The notes under the pieces were generated by a model, which had not been told where the DNA came from, ran no database searches, and saw nothing but the letters and a program-made list of their open reading frames with translations. A DNA stretch of 51,240 nucleotides, taken from the NCBI GenBank assembly GCA_002477475.1, contig DLPX01000028.1, forward strand, positions 878 to 52,117, written 5' to 3'. This DNA is from Proteobacteria bacterium UBA7447 (GTDB lineage Bacteria; Pseudomonadota; Gammaproteobacteria; Arenicellales; UBA868). Shown in pieces: positions 1-9,167 of the stretch (position 1 is its first letter; each line of letters begins with the position of its first letter). Both the position numbers and the translations under genes were made by a program.

Positions 1-153
1 AGCGTGGAACAGGCCATTGGCGTGAAAGAGGCATTCATGGCATCAGGTGTTTGGAAGCATATTCAGCTGTTGCATGAGTTTGACGTAGACGCGGCGATCG
101 CTGCTGCAAACAAAGTGCGCGAAATTTATCAGCCAGCGGGCCAGGAATCCTGA
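1..153 (+). CDS. C-terminal end of an unrecognised protein (5' truncated by window)
   Basis: The first forward frame is open from base 1 to the TGA at 151-153 and encodes 50 residues. The fragment is helical and amphipathic and ends in a charged helix (AAANKVREIY) followed by a Pro/Gly-rich tail, as expected for the end of a soluble enzyme. No catalytic motif lies inside the visible part, so I cannot assign a family. It has no start in the window and continues upstream. Confidence 0.5.
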   Translation, partial: SVEQAIGVKEAFMASGVWKHIQLLHEFDVDAAIAAANKVREIYQPAGQES

Positions 154-454
154 CCTGCATTTGTAGGGTCCCTTAACTTCTCCTAAAATTCGCAGAGTTA
201 ACTTTGATCGCTGCGACTTGAACATCTGAGGGCGTTCATCTCCTGGCCTTTCAGAGGGAGTAGAAGCAGAGGTCGAAGCCTGCTTAGAGCTTTGATTTAG
301 TGCGGTAATGAGTTCCTTTTTATAGTGTCAGGGAGCGAGGACGGCGCTTGAAGTGCTTCAGATGTCGTCGATAGACTCAACCCCCCTTGGTCCCTTTCAT
401 GGGTGCGCATATGGAAGGTGATGCGCAGATAAAACAAATCATTGGAGGACAATA
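154..454. other. Intergenic region without a supported gene
   Basis: About 300 bases separate the truncated first gene from the SnoaL-like gene. I see no convincing reading frame on either strand and no strong terminator hairpin. The segment presumably holds the promoter of the downstream gene, whose Shine-Dalgarno sequence GGAGGA lies at 445-450. Confidence 0.4.
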
Positions 455-811
455 ATGTCTATATCTTGGGAACAGTTTGTTGATGCCTTTAAAGTGGGGT
501 CTGACACAGGAAATATTGAGCAATTAGCCAGCATGATTACTGAAGACTTCAACTGGGTTACATCAGATATGGACAGAGAAGCCACGCTGTCTTGGACATC
601 GGGCACTTCGTTCAAGATTAACGGTGATGCACAGACACTCTACGAGAATGAAGAAGTTATTGCTGGCACGCACCCAGTTTTGGATGATGAGGGCAAGCAA
701 AACCTAGTAATGGGTGTAGCTAGACTGAGAGACGGTAAAGTATATCGCTACGACCATATGAGGCAATTGTCAGATCTGGTGAGTCTTGAGCGCCGTACAC
801 GCTCGGGCTGA
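455..811 (+). CDS. SnoaL/NTF2-like small protein, C-terminus possibly replaced
   Basis: The gene encodes 118 residues. A clear Shine-Dalgarno GGAGGA sits 4 bases before the ATG. The opening helix followed by acidic/aromatic strands (ITEDFNWVTSDMD, then VMGVARLRDGKVYRYDHM) resembles the SnoaL/NTF2-like alpha+beta barrel, a fold used by isomerases, hydrolases and proteins of unknown role. No catalytic residue is diagnostic, so no reaction is assigned. The last residues (ERRTRSG) read through bases 790-811, which in another frame encode the start of a 2-hydroxyacid dehydrogenase remnant. The native end may therefore have been replaced when the two sequences were joined. Family assignment is moderate; the exact function is unknown. 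Confidence 0.7.
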   Translation: MSISWEQFVDAFKVGSDTGNIEQLASMITEDFNWVTSDMDREATLSWTSGTSFKINGDAQTLYENEEVIAGTHPVLDDEGKQNLVMGVARLRDGKVYRYDHMRQLSDLVSLERRTRSG

Positions 812-1446
812 TCCTTAGTTTTGGCAAGGACTTCTTCGAAACTTATAAAGCACAGCGTGAACATCGATGGTTGTATCGGTTGACGGAGCTTATGAATGGC
901 CGGTCAGTGGTGGTGGGCGTCGGCAGTATCGGCCGCGAGATCGCGCGGCTGCTCAAGCGGATGGATTTTGTTGTGACGGGAGTTGGCCGCTCGGCACGCG
1001 GCGCTGACCCGGATTTTGGCGATATCCACGGCGTCAGTGATCTGAATAGTTGTCTGTCACAGGCTGACTACGTTGTACTCATTACCCCCCTGACTCCCGA
1101 AACCCACGGGCTTTTCGGGGCTGAGCAGTTCTCGGCCATGAAATCTTCGGCACGTTTTATTAACCTTGGCCGAGGTGAGCTCGTCGATGAAGACGCACTC
1201 CTTGAAGCGCTTCAAGGCGGTCAGATTGCGGGCGCCGGGCTCGATGTTTTTTGCACGGAACCCCTGCCGCCCGAGAGCCCATTCTGGGACCTTGATAACG
1301 TCATTGTGTCGCCGCACATCTCGGGCGATTATCAAGGGCACCAGGAAGCGATGGCCGAGATCTTTCTGGAAAATTTCGAGCGGTTCCGGGACGGCCGCGA
1401 GCTACTCAATTGGATCGATAAATCCCTCGGCTTTGCCAAGATTTGA
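790..1446 (+). pseudogene. 5'-truncated D-2-hydroxyacid dehydrogenase remnant
   Basis: Reading upstream of the first usable start (TTG at 871) in the same frame, homology-like sequence continues back to about 790, just after an in-frame TGA at 787-789: a helix of the type LILSFGKDFFETY, then REHRW and the Rossmann motif GVGSIGREIA. Downstream come the hallmark segments NLGRGELVDE (catalytic Arg), DVFCTEPLP (Glu) and SPHISG (His). The N-terminal catalytic half of about 100-120 residues normal for this family is absent, replaced by the SnoaL-like gene. This looks like a deletion or recombination remnant. A 191-residue product from TTG 871 could be made, but it would lack most of the substrate domain. 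There is an intact homologue at 15512-16483. Confidence 0.7.
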
Positions 1447-1526
1447 GCGCTACGGCGGTGTAGGATTTGTTGAGTTTTCAGAATTATTGATCAATGGCCG
1501 GGGTGGTTCAGAGGTGTAATCGAAGG

Positions 1527-3020
1527 ATGTTTGATGTATTTGTCGTCGGGGGCGGGATCAATGGCTGCGGGATCGCAAGGGATGCGGCAGGAAGGGGTCT
1601 TTCTGTTTGCCTTGCTGAGAAAGATGATCTGGGAGGCAAGACGTCCTCTGGCTCAACCAAACTGATTCATGGGGGACTGCGTTATCTTGAGCATTATGAA
1701 TTCAATCTGGTCCGAAAGGCCTTAATTGAGCGAGAGCGGCTCTGGAGCCTGGCTCCACACATTATCTATCCCCTGCGATTTGTATTGCCGCATCATGAAG
1801 GCCTGCGCCCCAGTTGGCTTTTGAGGCTTGGGTTATTTATCTATGATCATCTGGGCGGCCGAAAGGCATTGCCCAAATCCCGCAAGATTTCCCTCGCATC
1901 AGATCAGGCCGGAGCGCCATTAAAGTCGGACTACAAGATAGGATTTGAGTATTCTGACTGCTGGGTTGATGATGCCCGCCTTGTCATTCTGAACGCGCAA
2001 GATGCAGCAGGAAAGGGCGCAAAGGTATTGCCACGCCACGAGGTGATTTCGGTCCGTGGGGAGAACGGGGTGTGGCTGATTGAAACCCTCGATCGAGACT
2101 CAAAGAAGCATCTATTTCAGGCGCGAGTGCTAGTGAACGCTGCGGGCCCCTGGGTTTCGAATTTAACGGATTCCGTGATCGATAGCGCGATCAGTCGCAG
2201 CATGCGTCTTATTCGCGGGAGTCATATTGTTGTGCCCAAACTCTACGCGCATGATCGTTGCTACCTTCTGCAGAATTCAGACGGGCGTATCGTTTTTGTT
2301 ATTCCGTACGAAGAAAAATTTTCTCTGATCGGCACTACTGACCAGGAGCATCAGGAAAGTCTCAACCAGGTCATCATTAGTAACGACGAAGCGCAATATC
2401 TGTGTGCATCAGTCAATGACTATTTCCACTCGTCAATTTCGCTCGAGGATATTCTCTGGTCCTACTCTGCTGTTCGGCCGTTATTTGATGACGGCAATGC
2501 AGACACAAAATCGATCACACGGGACTACCGGATTACGTCTGAGACCGATGGGACGGGCGCGCCGCTCATTAGCGTATTGGGTGGAAAGATCACGACCTAT
2601 CGGAAGCTTGCTGAGAATGTTCTGACCGAGGTGAATCAAGCTTTGGGAGTCAAGAACGAGGGATGGACCGGATCCAGCCCGCTGCCAGGCGGTTCGTTTG
2701 ATTTTCTTCGGTTTGATAATGAGGTTGAGCAACTACAGCAGGAATATCCGTTTCTCTCTCATTCCCATGCTCATCGTTTGATGCGCCTGTATGGTTCACT
2801 ATCGAGGGAGATTCTGGGTAATGCGATGACTTATGGGGAGTTGGGTCGGTTTTTTGGCGGTAATCTTTATGAGAATGAGGTGAGGTATCTGATGGAGCGT
2901 GAATGGGCAATGTCGGTTGAAGATATTCTGTGGAGACGGACAAAAGAGGGATTGAATCTCTCTGATAGCGAAGCTCGCACGCTGAGTGATTTTCTTAAGG
3001 AAACCGTTGGAGTCCACTAA
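1527..3020 (+). CDS. glpD: Aerobic FAD-dependent glycerol-3-phosphate dehydrogenase
   Basis: The enzyme oxidises sn-glycerol 3-phosphate to dihydroxyacetone phosphate at the inner membrane and passes electrons to quinone. The protein (about 497 residues) opens with the FAD-binding fold FDVFVVGGGINGCGIARD, followed by the GlpD signature region GKTSSGSTKLIHGGLRYLE and, mid-protein, VNAAGPWV. The C-terminal third matches the GlpD cap domain. I choose ATG 1527 because the flavin fold begins immediately after it and GAGGTG lies 10 bases upstream; an ATG at 1494 would add 11 unrelated residues with no ribosome site. No glpF or glpK lies next to it. Length is normal for the family. Identification is secure. 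Confidence 0.93.
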   Translation: MFDVFVVGGGINGCGIARDAAGRGLSVCLAEKDDLGGKTSSGSTKLIHGGLRYLEHYEFNLVRKALIERERLWSLAPHIIYPLRFVLPHHEGLRPSWLLRLGLFIYDHLGGRKALPKSRKISLASDQAGAPLKSDYKIGFEYSDCWVDDARLVILNAQDAAGKGAKVLPRHEVISVRGENGVWLIETLDRDSKKHLFQARVLVNAAGPWVSNLTDSVIDSAISRSMRLIRGSHIVVPKLYAHDRCYLLQNSDGRIVFVIPYEEKFSLIGTTDQEHQESLNQVIISNDEAQYLCASVNDYFHSSISLEDILWSYSAVRPLFDDGNADTKSITRDYRITSETDGTGAPLISVLGGKITTYRKLAENVLTEVNQALGVKNEGWTGSSPLPGGSFDFLRFDNEVEQLQQEYPFLSHSHAHRLMRLYGSLSREILGNAMTYGELGRFFGGNLYENEVRYLMEREWAMSVEDILWRRTKEGLNLSDSEARTLSDFLKETVGVH

Positions 3021-3119
3021 TCCCGCCGGTAAGACTTCTGAAATGTGAGCGCTTTGGGATAAACATGACGTGAAGAGACAAGCCGATGGATTCGATTGAC
3101 TTAATAGGGTTTAGGTACG

Positions 3120-4280
3120 ATGAAGAATATCCGCGTCGTTGATCTGACAAGTGTCCTGTCTGGCCCGTTTTGTACATGGCTTTTATCAACGCTTGGCGCA
3201 GAGGTTATCAAAGTAGAGAGCCCAAAAGGGGATCTGGCTCGGGGGACGCCTCCTTTCGAAGACGGTATCAGTCTTTACTTTGCATCCCTTAACCGCAACA
3301 AGCGTTCCATTGTGCTCGATCTAAAGAGCGAAGGGGGTAGACGTGCTTTGCATCGGCTGCTGGAGACAGCCGACGTACTGGTCGAGAACATGCGTCCGGG
3401 TGTTCGGGACCGGCTGGGATGCAGTGATGAGAACCTTGAACAAATTAATCCAAATCTCATTTGTGCATCTATCAGCGGCTTTGGGCAAAAGGGTTCGCTT
3501 TCACAACGCCCTGCCTACGACATCGTCGTTCAGGCAATGAGCGGCATGATGAGTGTTAACGGTCCCCTGGGCGGACCTCCTACTCGGGTGGGTTACTCGG
3601 TTGGAGACATCTCTGCTGCGCTTTTCACGACGATCGGAATTCTCCAACGGCTTTATGAGCGTGATGCGAACGGCGGCGGCCCGGGTTCTACTCTGGATGT
3701 CTCAATGCTGGCTTGCCAGTGGGCGTGCCTGGAAAATGCGTTTGCGCGTTACCTCAATGCCGGTATGGTGGCCGGCCCAATCGGATCACGTCATCCCTCC
3801 ATCACACCCTTCGAGCCGTATCCAACAGCCGATCAGGATATTGTGATCGGTCTTGGCAGCGGACAGGACTGGCCCAATTTCTGTGAAACCATCGGCCTGC
3901 CCGAATTAAGTGATGATCCGAGATTTGCGGAGGATGAAGTCCGACTAACGCATCGCGATCTGCTCGACGAGATTCTGGGTCAACACTTCAAGCAAAAGCC
4001 TTCGTCTCATTGGCTCGCCCTGTTGATCGAAAATGAGATCCCCTGTTCGGCTATCGAGAACGTTGAAAGTGTGGCGAGTAATCCGATAAGCGCGGAATAT
4101 CATGCATTCTCAACGGTGAATGCGCCAGGCAGGGGCGAGATGCGCTTTGCCCGAAATCCTATTGCAGATCCTGATGAAGCCGAATCTGCTGCGCCGACTC
4201 TCGGCCAACATACGAGCGAGATCCTTTCAGAGCTCGGCTATACCCAGGATGAGATTGAGGAGATGCTTGACCAAGCATGA
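3120..4280 (+). CDS. CaiB/BaiF family (class III) CoA-transferase
   Basis: This 386-residue protein belongs to the class III CoA-transferases, which move CoA between carboxylic acids through an aspartyl-CoA anhydride. Visible marks are the N-terminal VVDLTSVLSGPF, the LGAEVIKVESPKGD segment, RNKRSIVLDL, and VGYSVGDISAAL containing the likely catalytic Asp at residue 163. Length fits the family (about 380-410). The specific acid cannot be read from sequence; relatives act on carnitine, formate/oxalate, succinate with aromatic acids, or mesaconate. It lies 99 bases after glpD and is convergent with the CRY-DASH gene, separated by 32 bases that hold a small CTGTC/GACAG hairpin (4295-4309). Confidence 0.9.
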   Translation: MKNIRVVDLTSVLSGPFCTWLLSTLGAEVIKVESPKGDLARGTPPFEDGISLYFASLNRNKRSIVLDLKSEGGRRALHRLLETADVLVENMRPGVRDRLGCSDENLEQINPNLICASISGFGQKGSLSQRPAYDIVVQAMSGMMSVNGPLGGPPTRVGYSVGDISAALFTTIGILQRLYERDANGGGPGSTLDVSMLACQWACLENAFARYLNAGMVAGPIGSRHPSITPFEPYPTADQDIVIGLGSGQDWPNFCETIGLPELSDDPRFAEDEVRLTHRDLLDEILGQHFKQKPSSHWLALLIENEIPCSAIENVESVASNPISAEYHAFSTVNAPGRGEMRFARNPIADPDEAESAAPTLGQHTSEILSELGYTQDEIEEMLDQA

Positions 4281-4312
4281 CCGCTTGATGAACTCTGTCG
4301 AATTGACAGCAA

Positions 4313-5596
4313 TTAGTGTTCAAATTTTCGCGGACTGAGCCCCAACCAGCGGTCTCGGTAGGTCTTTTGGGGATCGTACCTTTCGGCCTGCGACTCGAGA
4401 TCAAAAATCCGACCACCACGCGGGTCTGCCCCAACGCCTGCGATGTAGGCCCAGTTTCCCCAATTGCTGGCAACGTCGAAATCTACCAGCTGACTCTCAA
4501 ACCAGGCGGCACCTAACCGCCAATCAAGACCATATTCGTAAATAACATGGCTGGCCACTAGCTGGCGTCCCCGATTACTCAGCCAACCCGTTTGCTTTAA
4601 CTCACGCATGGCAGCGTCAATAATGTCGACGCCGGTGTTGCCTGAGCACCAGTTCTCAAAAAGCACAGATTCGGATTGGTTAACCTTGCAGACGTCATTT
4701 TTACTGGTTTTGGTGAAAAGGGCGGAGCCGATGTGGCGGCTGTACCATCGAAAAAATTCTCGCCATAGCAACTCAAATCGTAACCAATAAGTTGACTCAT
4801 TGGCGCCATAGCTCTCCTCATATTGCAAAGTGTCGTGCCAGGCTCGCCTGACTGACAGACATCCGTGGGCCAGCCAGGCGGAAAGTCGACTAGACATATT
4901 GGCCCCTTCAAGGGCATTGCGGGTTTTCTTATAGGTCGAAAGCGCCCCGCTTTCGAGGTACTGCTGCCAGCCTGGTTGCGCATAACGGTGCTTATCAAAA
5001 TTCCTTGCCTCATAAAGTTCTGGCGGATCAAGCCATATTTGTGCGACAGGGGAACCCATCGCAGAGAACTTAACGGGTAGGGAGGGAGCAACCGAGCCAT
5101 CTTTCTCGATGGTTTTGCGGAACTGTGTAAAGCTGCAAGGAAGTCGTTCAAGTGCGGAGTGTATGTTTGTCGCCTCAAAGAGTTCGTCACTTTGAGTGGT
5201 GAGGACCTTAAGCCCAAGGTTTTGGAGTCTGCGGTTCTCTTCTGTTTCCTCAGTAGCGAGCGGCAAGTCGGTGATAATGGCGGAGATGCTGAACCACTCC
5301 CTGATCTGTCTAACGAGTGCCGAAGGGTCGCCAGCACCTATCCAAAGAGAGATGTCATGCTGTAGGAGTTCAGTACGCAATTGGATCAAGGTATTGGCCC
5401 TGAAGGATTTCCAGGCAGAACCCGTCCGGGCGAGCCCGAACTGGTAATGCTTCCATCGCCGGGGTTCGAGGCAGGCGAGAGCCAAGCAGGCAGTGCCGGA
5501 CTGTCCTGCCGTTTCCAGAGCCAAATTGAGGCTGGGATTATCTTCGATGCGACAAGTGTCGCGGACAAGCCAGATGGTTACGGATCGCTCGCTCAT
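4313..5596 (-). CDS. DASH-type cryptochrome/photolyase
   Basis: A 427-residue flavoprotein of the cryptochrome/photolyase family. The N-terminal alpha/beta antenna domain starts VTIWLVRDTCRIEDNPSL. The C-terminal helical FAD domain has the DASH hallmarks TYKKTRNALEGANMSSRLS, AWLAHGCLS, then STYWLRFELLWREFFRW, LSNRGRQLVAS and DWRLGAAWFESQLVDFDV with SNWGNW. DASH proteins are blue-light proteins known to repair cyclobutane dimers in single-stranded or looped DNA and may also signal. The gene is divergent from an SDR gene (5735), an arrangement I associate with light-response loci in marine bacteria. The protein is full length, without the C-terminal extension seen in some eukaryotic DASH proteins. 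Confidence 0.92.
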   Translation of the reverse strand: MSERSVTIWLVRDTCRIEDNPSLNLALETAGQSGTACLALACLEPRRWKHYQFGLARTGSAWKSFRANTLIQLRTELLQHDISLWIGAGDPSALVRQIREWFSISAIITDLPLATEETEENRRLQNLGLKVLTTQSDELFEATNIHSALERLPCSFTQFRKTIEKDGSVAPSLPVKFSAMGSPVAQIWLDPPELYEARNFDKHRYAQPGWQQYLESGALSTYKKTRNALEGANMSSRLSAWLAHGCLSVRRAWHDTLQYEESYGANESTYWLRFELLWREFFRWYSRHIGSALFTKTSKNDVCKVNQSESVLFENWCSGNTGVDIIDAAMRELKQTGWLSNRGRQLVASHVIYEYGLDWRLGAAWFESQLVDFDVASNWGNWAYIAGVGADPRGGRIFDLESQAERYDPQKTYRDRWLGLSPRKFEH

Positions 5597-5734
5597 AAAG
5601 AAAAGTTCAGCGGGTATCTACGGATTTGCCGCGACTCTAAGGCGGGCGTTTGTCCCGGGTTCACTTTGTGTAGACATTCAGAAGGCGAGCCACCGCTAGA
5701 CTCGCGGTCTGTCGACTGAAATCGGGGATTCAAT
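5597..5734. promoter_or_regulatory. Divergent promoter region, CRY-DASH / SDR
   Basis: These 138 bases separate two genes read outward, so both promoters must lie here. I cannot pick out convincing -35/-10 boxes or a clear LitR/CarH-type palindrome by eye. Co-regulation of the pair is inferred from geometry only. Confidence 0.35.
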
Positions 5735-6487
5735 ATGCCGGACGTAGTTCTTGTGCAGGGAGCAAGCCGGGGTTTGGGCCTGGCGTTCGTTAAGCGCCTG
5801 ATCGGGCAATTTCCGTCCTCAAAAATAATTGCCACATGTCGAGATCCCAACTCGGCCTTGGCATTGCAGGAACTCGTTGAATTACACCCGCAGAGAGTCA
5901 CACTGCTTCGGCTTGATGTCACAGATGGGGATTCCCTTGAAGCAGTCGCAGAGGCTGTTTCAGTCTCCGGCAAGCCGATTGATCTGCTGATCAATTGTGC
6001 GGGGGTGTTACATAGCCCAGAGGGTCTTCGTCCTGAAAAACGGCTCCAGGATGTTTGTCTGAGTAACCTGGAGCAGTACTTTCGGGTCAATACCATCGGC
6101 CCGTTGATGGTCGCGAAGCATTTAGTCCCTCTGATGACCAGGCGGAGGAGGGCCATCATCGCGAACCTCTCGGCTCGTGTGGGAAGTATCAGTGATAACC
6201 GATTAGGGGGTTGGTACGGATACCGCGCGAGCAAGTCCGCACAAAATATGATAACCAAGACGCTGTCGATAGAGCTTAAAAGAACCCATCCAGAAATGAT
6301 CTGTGTGGGGTTGCATCCCGGTACAGTCGCTACCGAACTCTCCGCCCCATTTTCCAGCCGAGTGGCCCCTGAAAAACTGTTCTCGCCAGAAGAAGCCGCG
6401 ACCAAACTGCTCGCGGTCATCGAAAAGCTGATGCCCGGGGATACGGGAAAAGTCTTTGCTTATGATGGGTCGGAGGTGCCGTGGTGA
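5735..6487 (+). CDS. Short-chain dehydrogenase/reductase, C-factor-like
   Basis: A 250-residue classical SDR. The N-terminal nucleotide motif is VVLVQGASRGLG (GxxxGxG class), the NAG-type motif appears as LINCAGV near residue 90, and the catalytic set is Ser145 with Tyr163 and Lys167 (YRASK). The sequence character (few substrate-loop insertions, VNTIGPLMVAK) resembles the C-factor/CsgA-like group found beside cryptochrome genes. It should use NAD(P)(H) in the cytosol; the substrate is unknown. Its 3' end lies just before the probable start of the histidine phosphatase, suggesting one transcript. Confidence 0.88.
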   Translation: MPDVVLVQGASRGLGLAFVKRLIGQFPSSKIIATCRDPNSALALQELVELHPQRVTLLRLDVTDGDSLEAVAEAVSVSGKPIDLLINCAGVLHSPEGLRPEKRLQDVCLSNLEQYFRVNTIGPLMVAKHLVPLMTRRRRAIIANLSARVGSISDNRLGGWYGYRASKSAQNMITKTLSIELKRTHPEMICVGLHPGTVATELSAPFSSRVAPEKLFSPEEAATKLLAVIEKLMPGDTGKVFAYDGSEVPW

Positions 6488-6528
6488 ATTTGGCTCTCGG
6501 GGGGCAAAAAGACTGTGGAGGCGATGTC

Positions 6529-7092
6529 GTGATAAACAGAATCAGAAGCCACGCTTGCCAGAAAATTGTATGGGTAACTCTGTCAATGATCTTGAGTTGT
6601 GGTGGAGTCAGTTCCCCGGCGCTGGCGACGGATTTATCAGGGAAAGTCGTTTTTATGCGGCATGCCCTTGCTCCGGGGAACGGCGATCCCAATCACTTTG
6701 ATCTTGAAAGCTGCGCGACCCAGCGAAATCTGGACGAAGAGGGCAGGCAGCAGGCGAAGCGTATTGGAGAGAAGTTAAGGGATCGTCAGGTCCGGTTCGC
6801 AGCAATCTACTCGAGCGAATGGTGTCGGTGCAGGGAGACAGCCAAACTGCTTAATATGGGTGAGGTGACACCGTTGCGAGCATTGAACTCATTTTATGAG
6901 CATCACTTCTCTCGGGATGAATTACTCCCGGCGCTGGAAGAGATGTTATTTGATGTGGAGTCTGGTGATGCGCCGATCTTGATGGTGACACACTTCGTTA
7001 CGATATCGGCCGTAACCGGAAAAGCAGTCAGTTCAGGAGATCTGGTGGTCTATGATCCCATGGCCGGAGAGTCTTTTCTGTTTTATCCGTGA
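6529..7092 (+). CDS. Exported histidine phosphatase superfamily protein
   Basis: The mature part carries the phosphohistidine motif FMRHALAPG, the conserved RNLDEEGRQQAKRIG, the YSSEWCRCRETA segment and a second His in MVTHFVT, which define the histidine phosphatase (phosphoglycerate mutase-like) fold. I choose GTG 6529: it has GTGGAGG 8 bases upstream and gives a signal peptide with a basic start and a hydrophobic core. Cleavage could be by signal peptidase I after ALA, or the ILSC sequence could serve as a weak lipobox. The product is about 187 residues. The first motif reads RHA rather than RHG, which is common in periplasmic members. The substrate is unknown. Confidence 0.82.
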   Translation: MINRIRSHACQKIVWVTLSMILSCGGVSSPALATDLSGKVVFMRHALAPGNGDPNHFDLESCATQRNLDEEGRQQAKRIGEKLRDRQVRFAAIYSSEWCRCRETAKLLNMGEVTPLRALNSFYEHHFSRDELLPALEEMLFDVESGDAPILMVTHFVTISAVTGKAVSSGDLVVYDPMAGESFLFYP

Positions 7093-7139
7093 TTTCGTCC
7101 GGCCATCCGGCCCACGCAGACTGCAAGCGTCCCTTGCTG

Positions 7140-9167
7140 TTAAATACTGTTGCAAAGGCGAAGCGAGTCAAGCATGGCGCAGTGAATGTCCCGACTGCCT
7201 GAGGCGTCGCCTACCCGGTAAAGATGAAACCCCGACCCATGATCGGGCTGCGCCAATCCCTTTGAGAGAAGATTGAGATCCATAACGCCATTATTGGTGG
7301 CCTGAGGCTTCAGTTCATAGAAGAGTGCATCATTCGGCAGGGTGCCGCCCTCCACCACCAGATGATCAACAAATCGCTCGGAAGTTTGGGTGGTATGCAT
7401 ATTCCGGGTTGTGACGCGGGTTTGCTTGTCCTCTGCGTGCGCTGAGATAAGTTCCTGGTCCACTGTCATCTGGACGCCTCTTTCGTAGAACCGTTTCATA
7501 AAGGGGGATACCTCAAGGACCATGGCTTCTGCGCCGATATGACCATCCTGTGTATTCAGGGTGACATCAGCGCCCTGCTCAGAAAGAAAGTCCGCCACGG
7601 CCAGCGCAGTGTTGCGCCCCGTCAGGTCATGGACGAAGACGTTGCCGCTGAGTGATGTCATTCCAGAAAGCACATCCCAGGGGCTGATCACGGTTCCGTT
7701 GCCTTCGATCCAGTCGATATTGGGTAGGCCTCCTGTGGCGATAATGACAACGTCTGGCTCTTGGGCGAGCACATCCTCCGCTTGTGCGAACTGATTAAAG
7801 CGGATGTCGACACCGAGAATGGCGCATTCTCTTTCCAGCCAGTCGACAATGGTATTGAGGTCGGTTCGCCAGCGAACTTTTCCTGCCAAAAGCACCTGAC
7901 CGCCCACCTTGTCTGCTGCTTCGAAGACGATCACCTCATGGCCTCTTGCGGCGCACACCCGAGCGGCCTCAAGACCGCCCGGCCCAGCCCCCACGACCAC
8001 GACCTTTTTTTTGCGTTCAGTATTCTCTGAGATCCGATGAGGGAGCGTTGATTCCCTCGCCGTGGCCGGATTCTGAATACAGTGTTTGAAGTTAGAGCAG
8101 TACGTTGCGCCAACGCAGGAACGGATGCGGTCTTCTTCACCCCGTATGAGTTTATCGACAATATAAGGGTCCGCAATGTGGCCGCGGGTCATGCCAATCA
8201 TGTCTACAACGTTTTCGGTGATGGCATACCTCGCCGTCGCGATATCGTTTATCCGGGTCGCGTGAAATATTGGCAACTTGACTTCTTTTCTGAACGTCGC
8301 GACCTGCTGAAGAAAGGGGGCAAGCGGCGCGGCCATCCCCGGCATGTAATTGGTGAGCCTCGGCATCGAATCGATTCTGCCGGAGACGAGATTCAGAAAA
8401 TCAAGAATCCCATCGTTCTGAAGTCGTTGCGCTATTCTGATGTTGTCTTCGAACGAAAGACCTGAGGTATCGTGGTCGTGCTCGTTCATCGTCATCCGCA
8501 CACCAAGCAAAAAGTCGTCCCCAACGGCCTCACGCATCGCCTCAAAAACCATCCGTCCAAAACGCATTCGGTTCTCGAGAGTGCCTCCATACTTGTCAGT
8601 GCGGTGATTGGTCGTGGGTGACCAGAACTGGTCAATCAGATGGCCCGAGGCGATAACTTCGAGTCCATCAAGGCCGCCGGTTTTGCAGCGGACAGCAGCG
8701 GCAGCAAAATCTCTGACGATCCGGTCAATATCTTCTTCATCCATTGCCCGGGGGAAGCCCCGATGCAGGATCTCTCGAGTCGCCGACGGTGCCACGATCG
8801 GTACCCATTCGCCCGCATTGGCGTTGGTGCGCCTGCCAAGATGCGTTATTTGAGTCATCAGGAGCGCATCATGCTGATGGTAAAAGTCTGAAAGCTCCGA
8901 GAAAAAAGGAATGATCTCGTCGTCGATGATTAACTGGTCGAATACGGGCGCAGTATCAATTGAAACCGTGCCAGAGCCGCCTACGAATGAGACCCCTATC
9001 CCGCCCTTGGCCTTTTCCATCTGGTAGCGAAGGGTGGTTTCTGTGGCGCGACCGTGAACAGCATGACTCAGGGCATGACCAGAACTGAATATGCGGTTCT
9101 TGGCGGTTCGGTTGCCAAGCTTGAATGGCGTCAGCAGGGGGTCGGTAGCGCCGGAAGTTGAGGTCAA
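7140..9167 (-). CDS. Old-yellow-enzyme/FAD fusion oxidoreductase (dienoyl-CoA reductase / N-demethylase type)
   Basis: The protein has an N-terminal FMN TIM barrel (LLTPFKLGNRTAKNRIF, then LEVIASGHLIDQFWSP and NHRTDKYGGTLENR), a linker Cys region, and a C-terminal FAD/NAD(P) half with VVVVGAGPGGLEAARV. This is the architecture of 2,4-dienoyl-CoA reductase, trimethylamine and histamine dehydrogenases and several N-methyl amino acid demethylases. The iron-sulfur motif is degenerate: CVGATYC keeps the first and third Cys but has Ala at the second, and the fourth Cys follows after only 5 residues. The start is uncertain. The longest frame begins at ATG 9296, but its first ~43 residues look unrelated; TTG 9167 with GGAG 7 bases upstream gives 675 residues. 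It is divergent from the CurA-like gene. Confidence 0.85.
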   Translation of the reverse strand: MTSTSGATDPLLTPFKLGNRTAKNRIFSSGHALSHAVHGRATETTLRYQMEKAKGGIGVSFVGGSGTVSIDTAPVFDQLIIDDEIIPFFSELSDFYHQHDALLMTQITHLGRRTNANAGEWVPIVAPSATREILHRGFPRAMDEEDIDRIVRDFAAAAVRCKTGGLDGLEVIASGHLIDQFWSPTTNHRTDKYGGTLENRMRFGRMVFEAMREAVGDDFLLGVRMTMNEHDHDTSGLSFEDNIRIAQRLQNDGILDFLNLVSGRIDSMPRLTNYMPGMAAPLAPFLQQVATFRKEVKLPIFHATRINDIATARYAITENVVDMIGMTRGHIADPYIVDKLIRGEEDRIRSCVGATYCSNFKHCIQNPATARESTLPHRISENTERKKKVVVVGAGPGGLEAARVCAARGHEVIVFEAADKVGGQVLLAGKVRWRTDLNTIVDWLERECAILGVDIRFNQFAQAEDVLAQEPDVVIIATGGLPNIDWIEGNGTVISPWDVLSGMTSLSGNVFVHDLTGRNTALAVADFLSEQGADVTLNTQDGHIGAEAMVLEVSPFMKRFYERGVQMTVDQELISAHAEDKQTRVTTRNMHTTQTSERFVDHLVVEGGTLPNDALFYELKPQATNNGVMDLNLLSKGLAQPDHGSGFHLYRVGDASGSRDIHCAMLDSLRLCNSI

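Noticed and set aside
5593..6420. 275-codon minus-strand frame opposite the SDR gene
   Set aside because: It covers the divergent promoter and the SDR in antisense and has low-complexity Ser/Arg content, while the SDR has all catalytic motifs.
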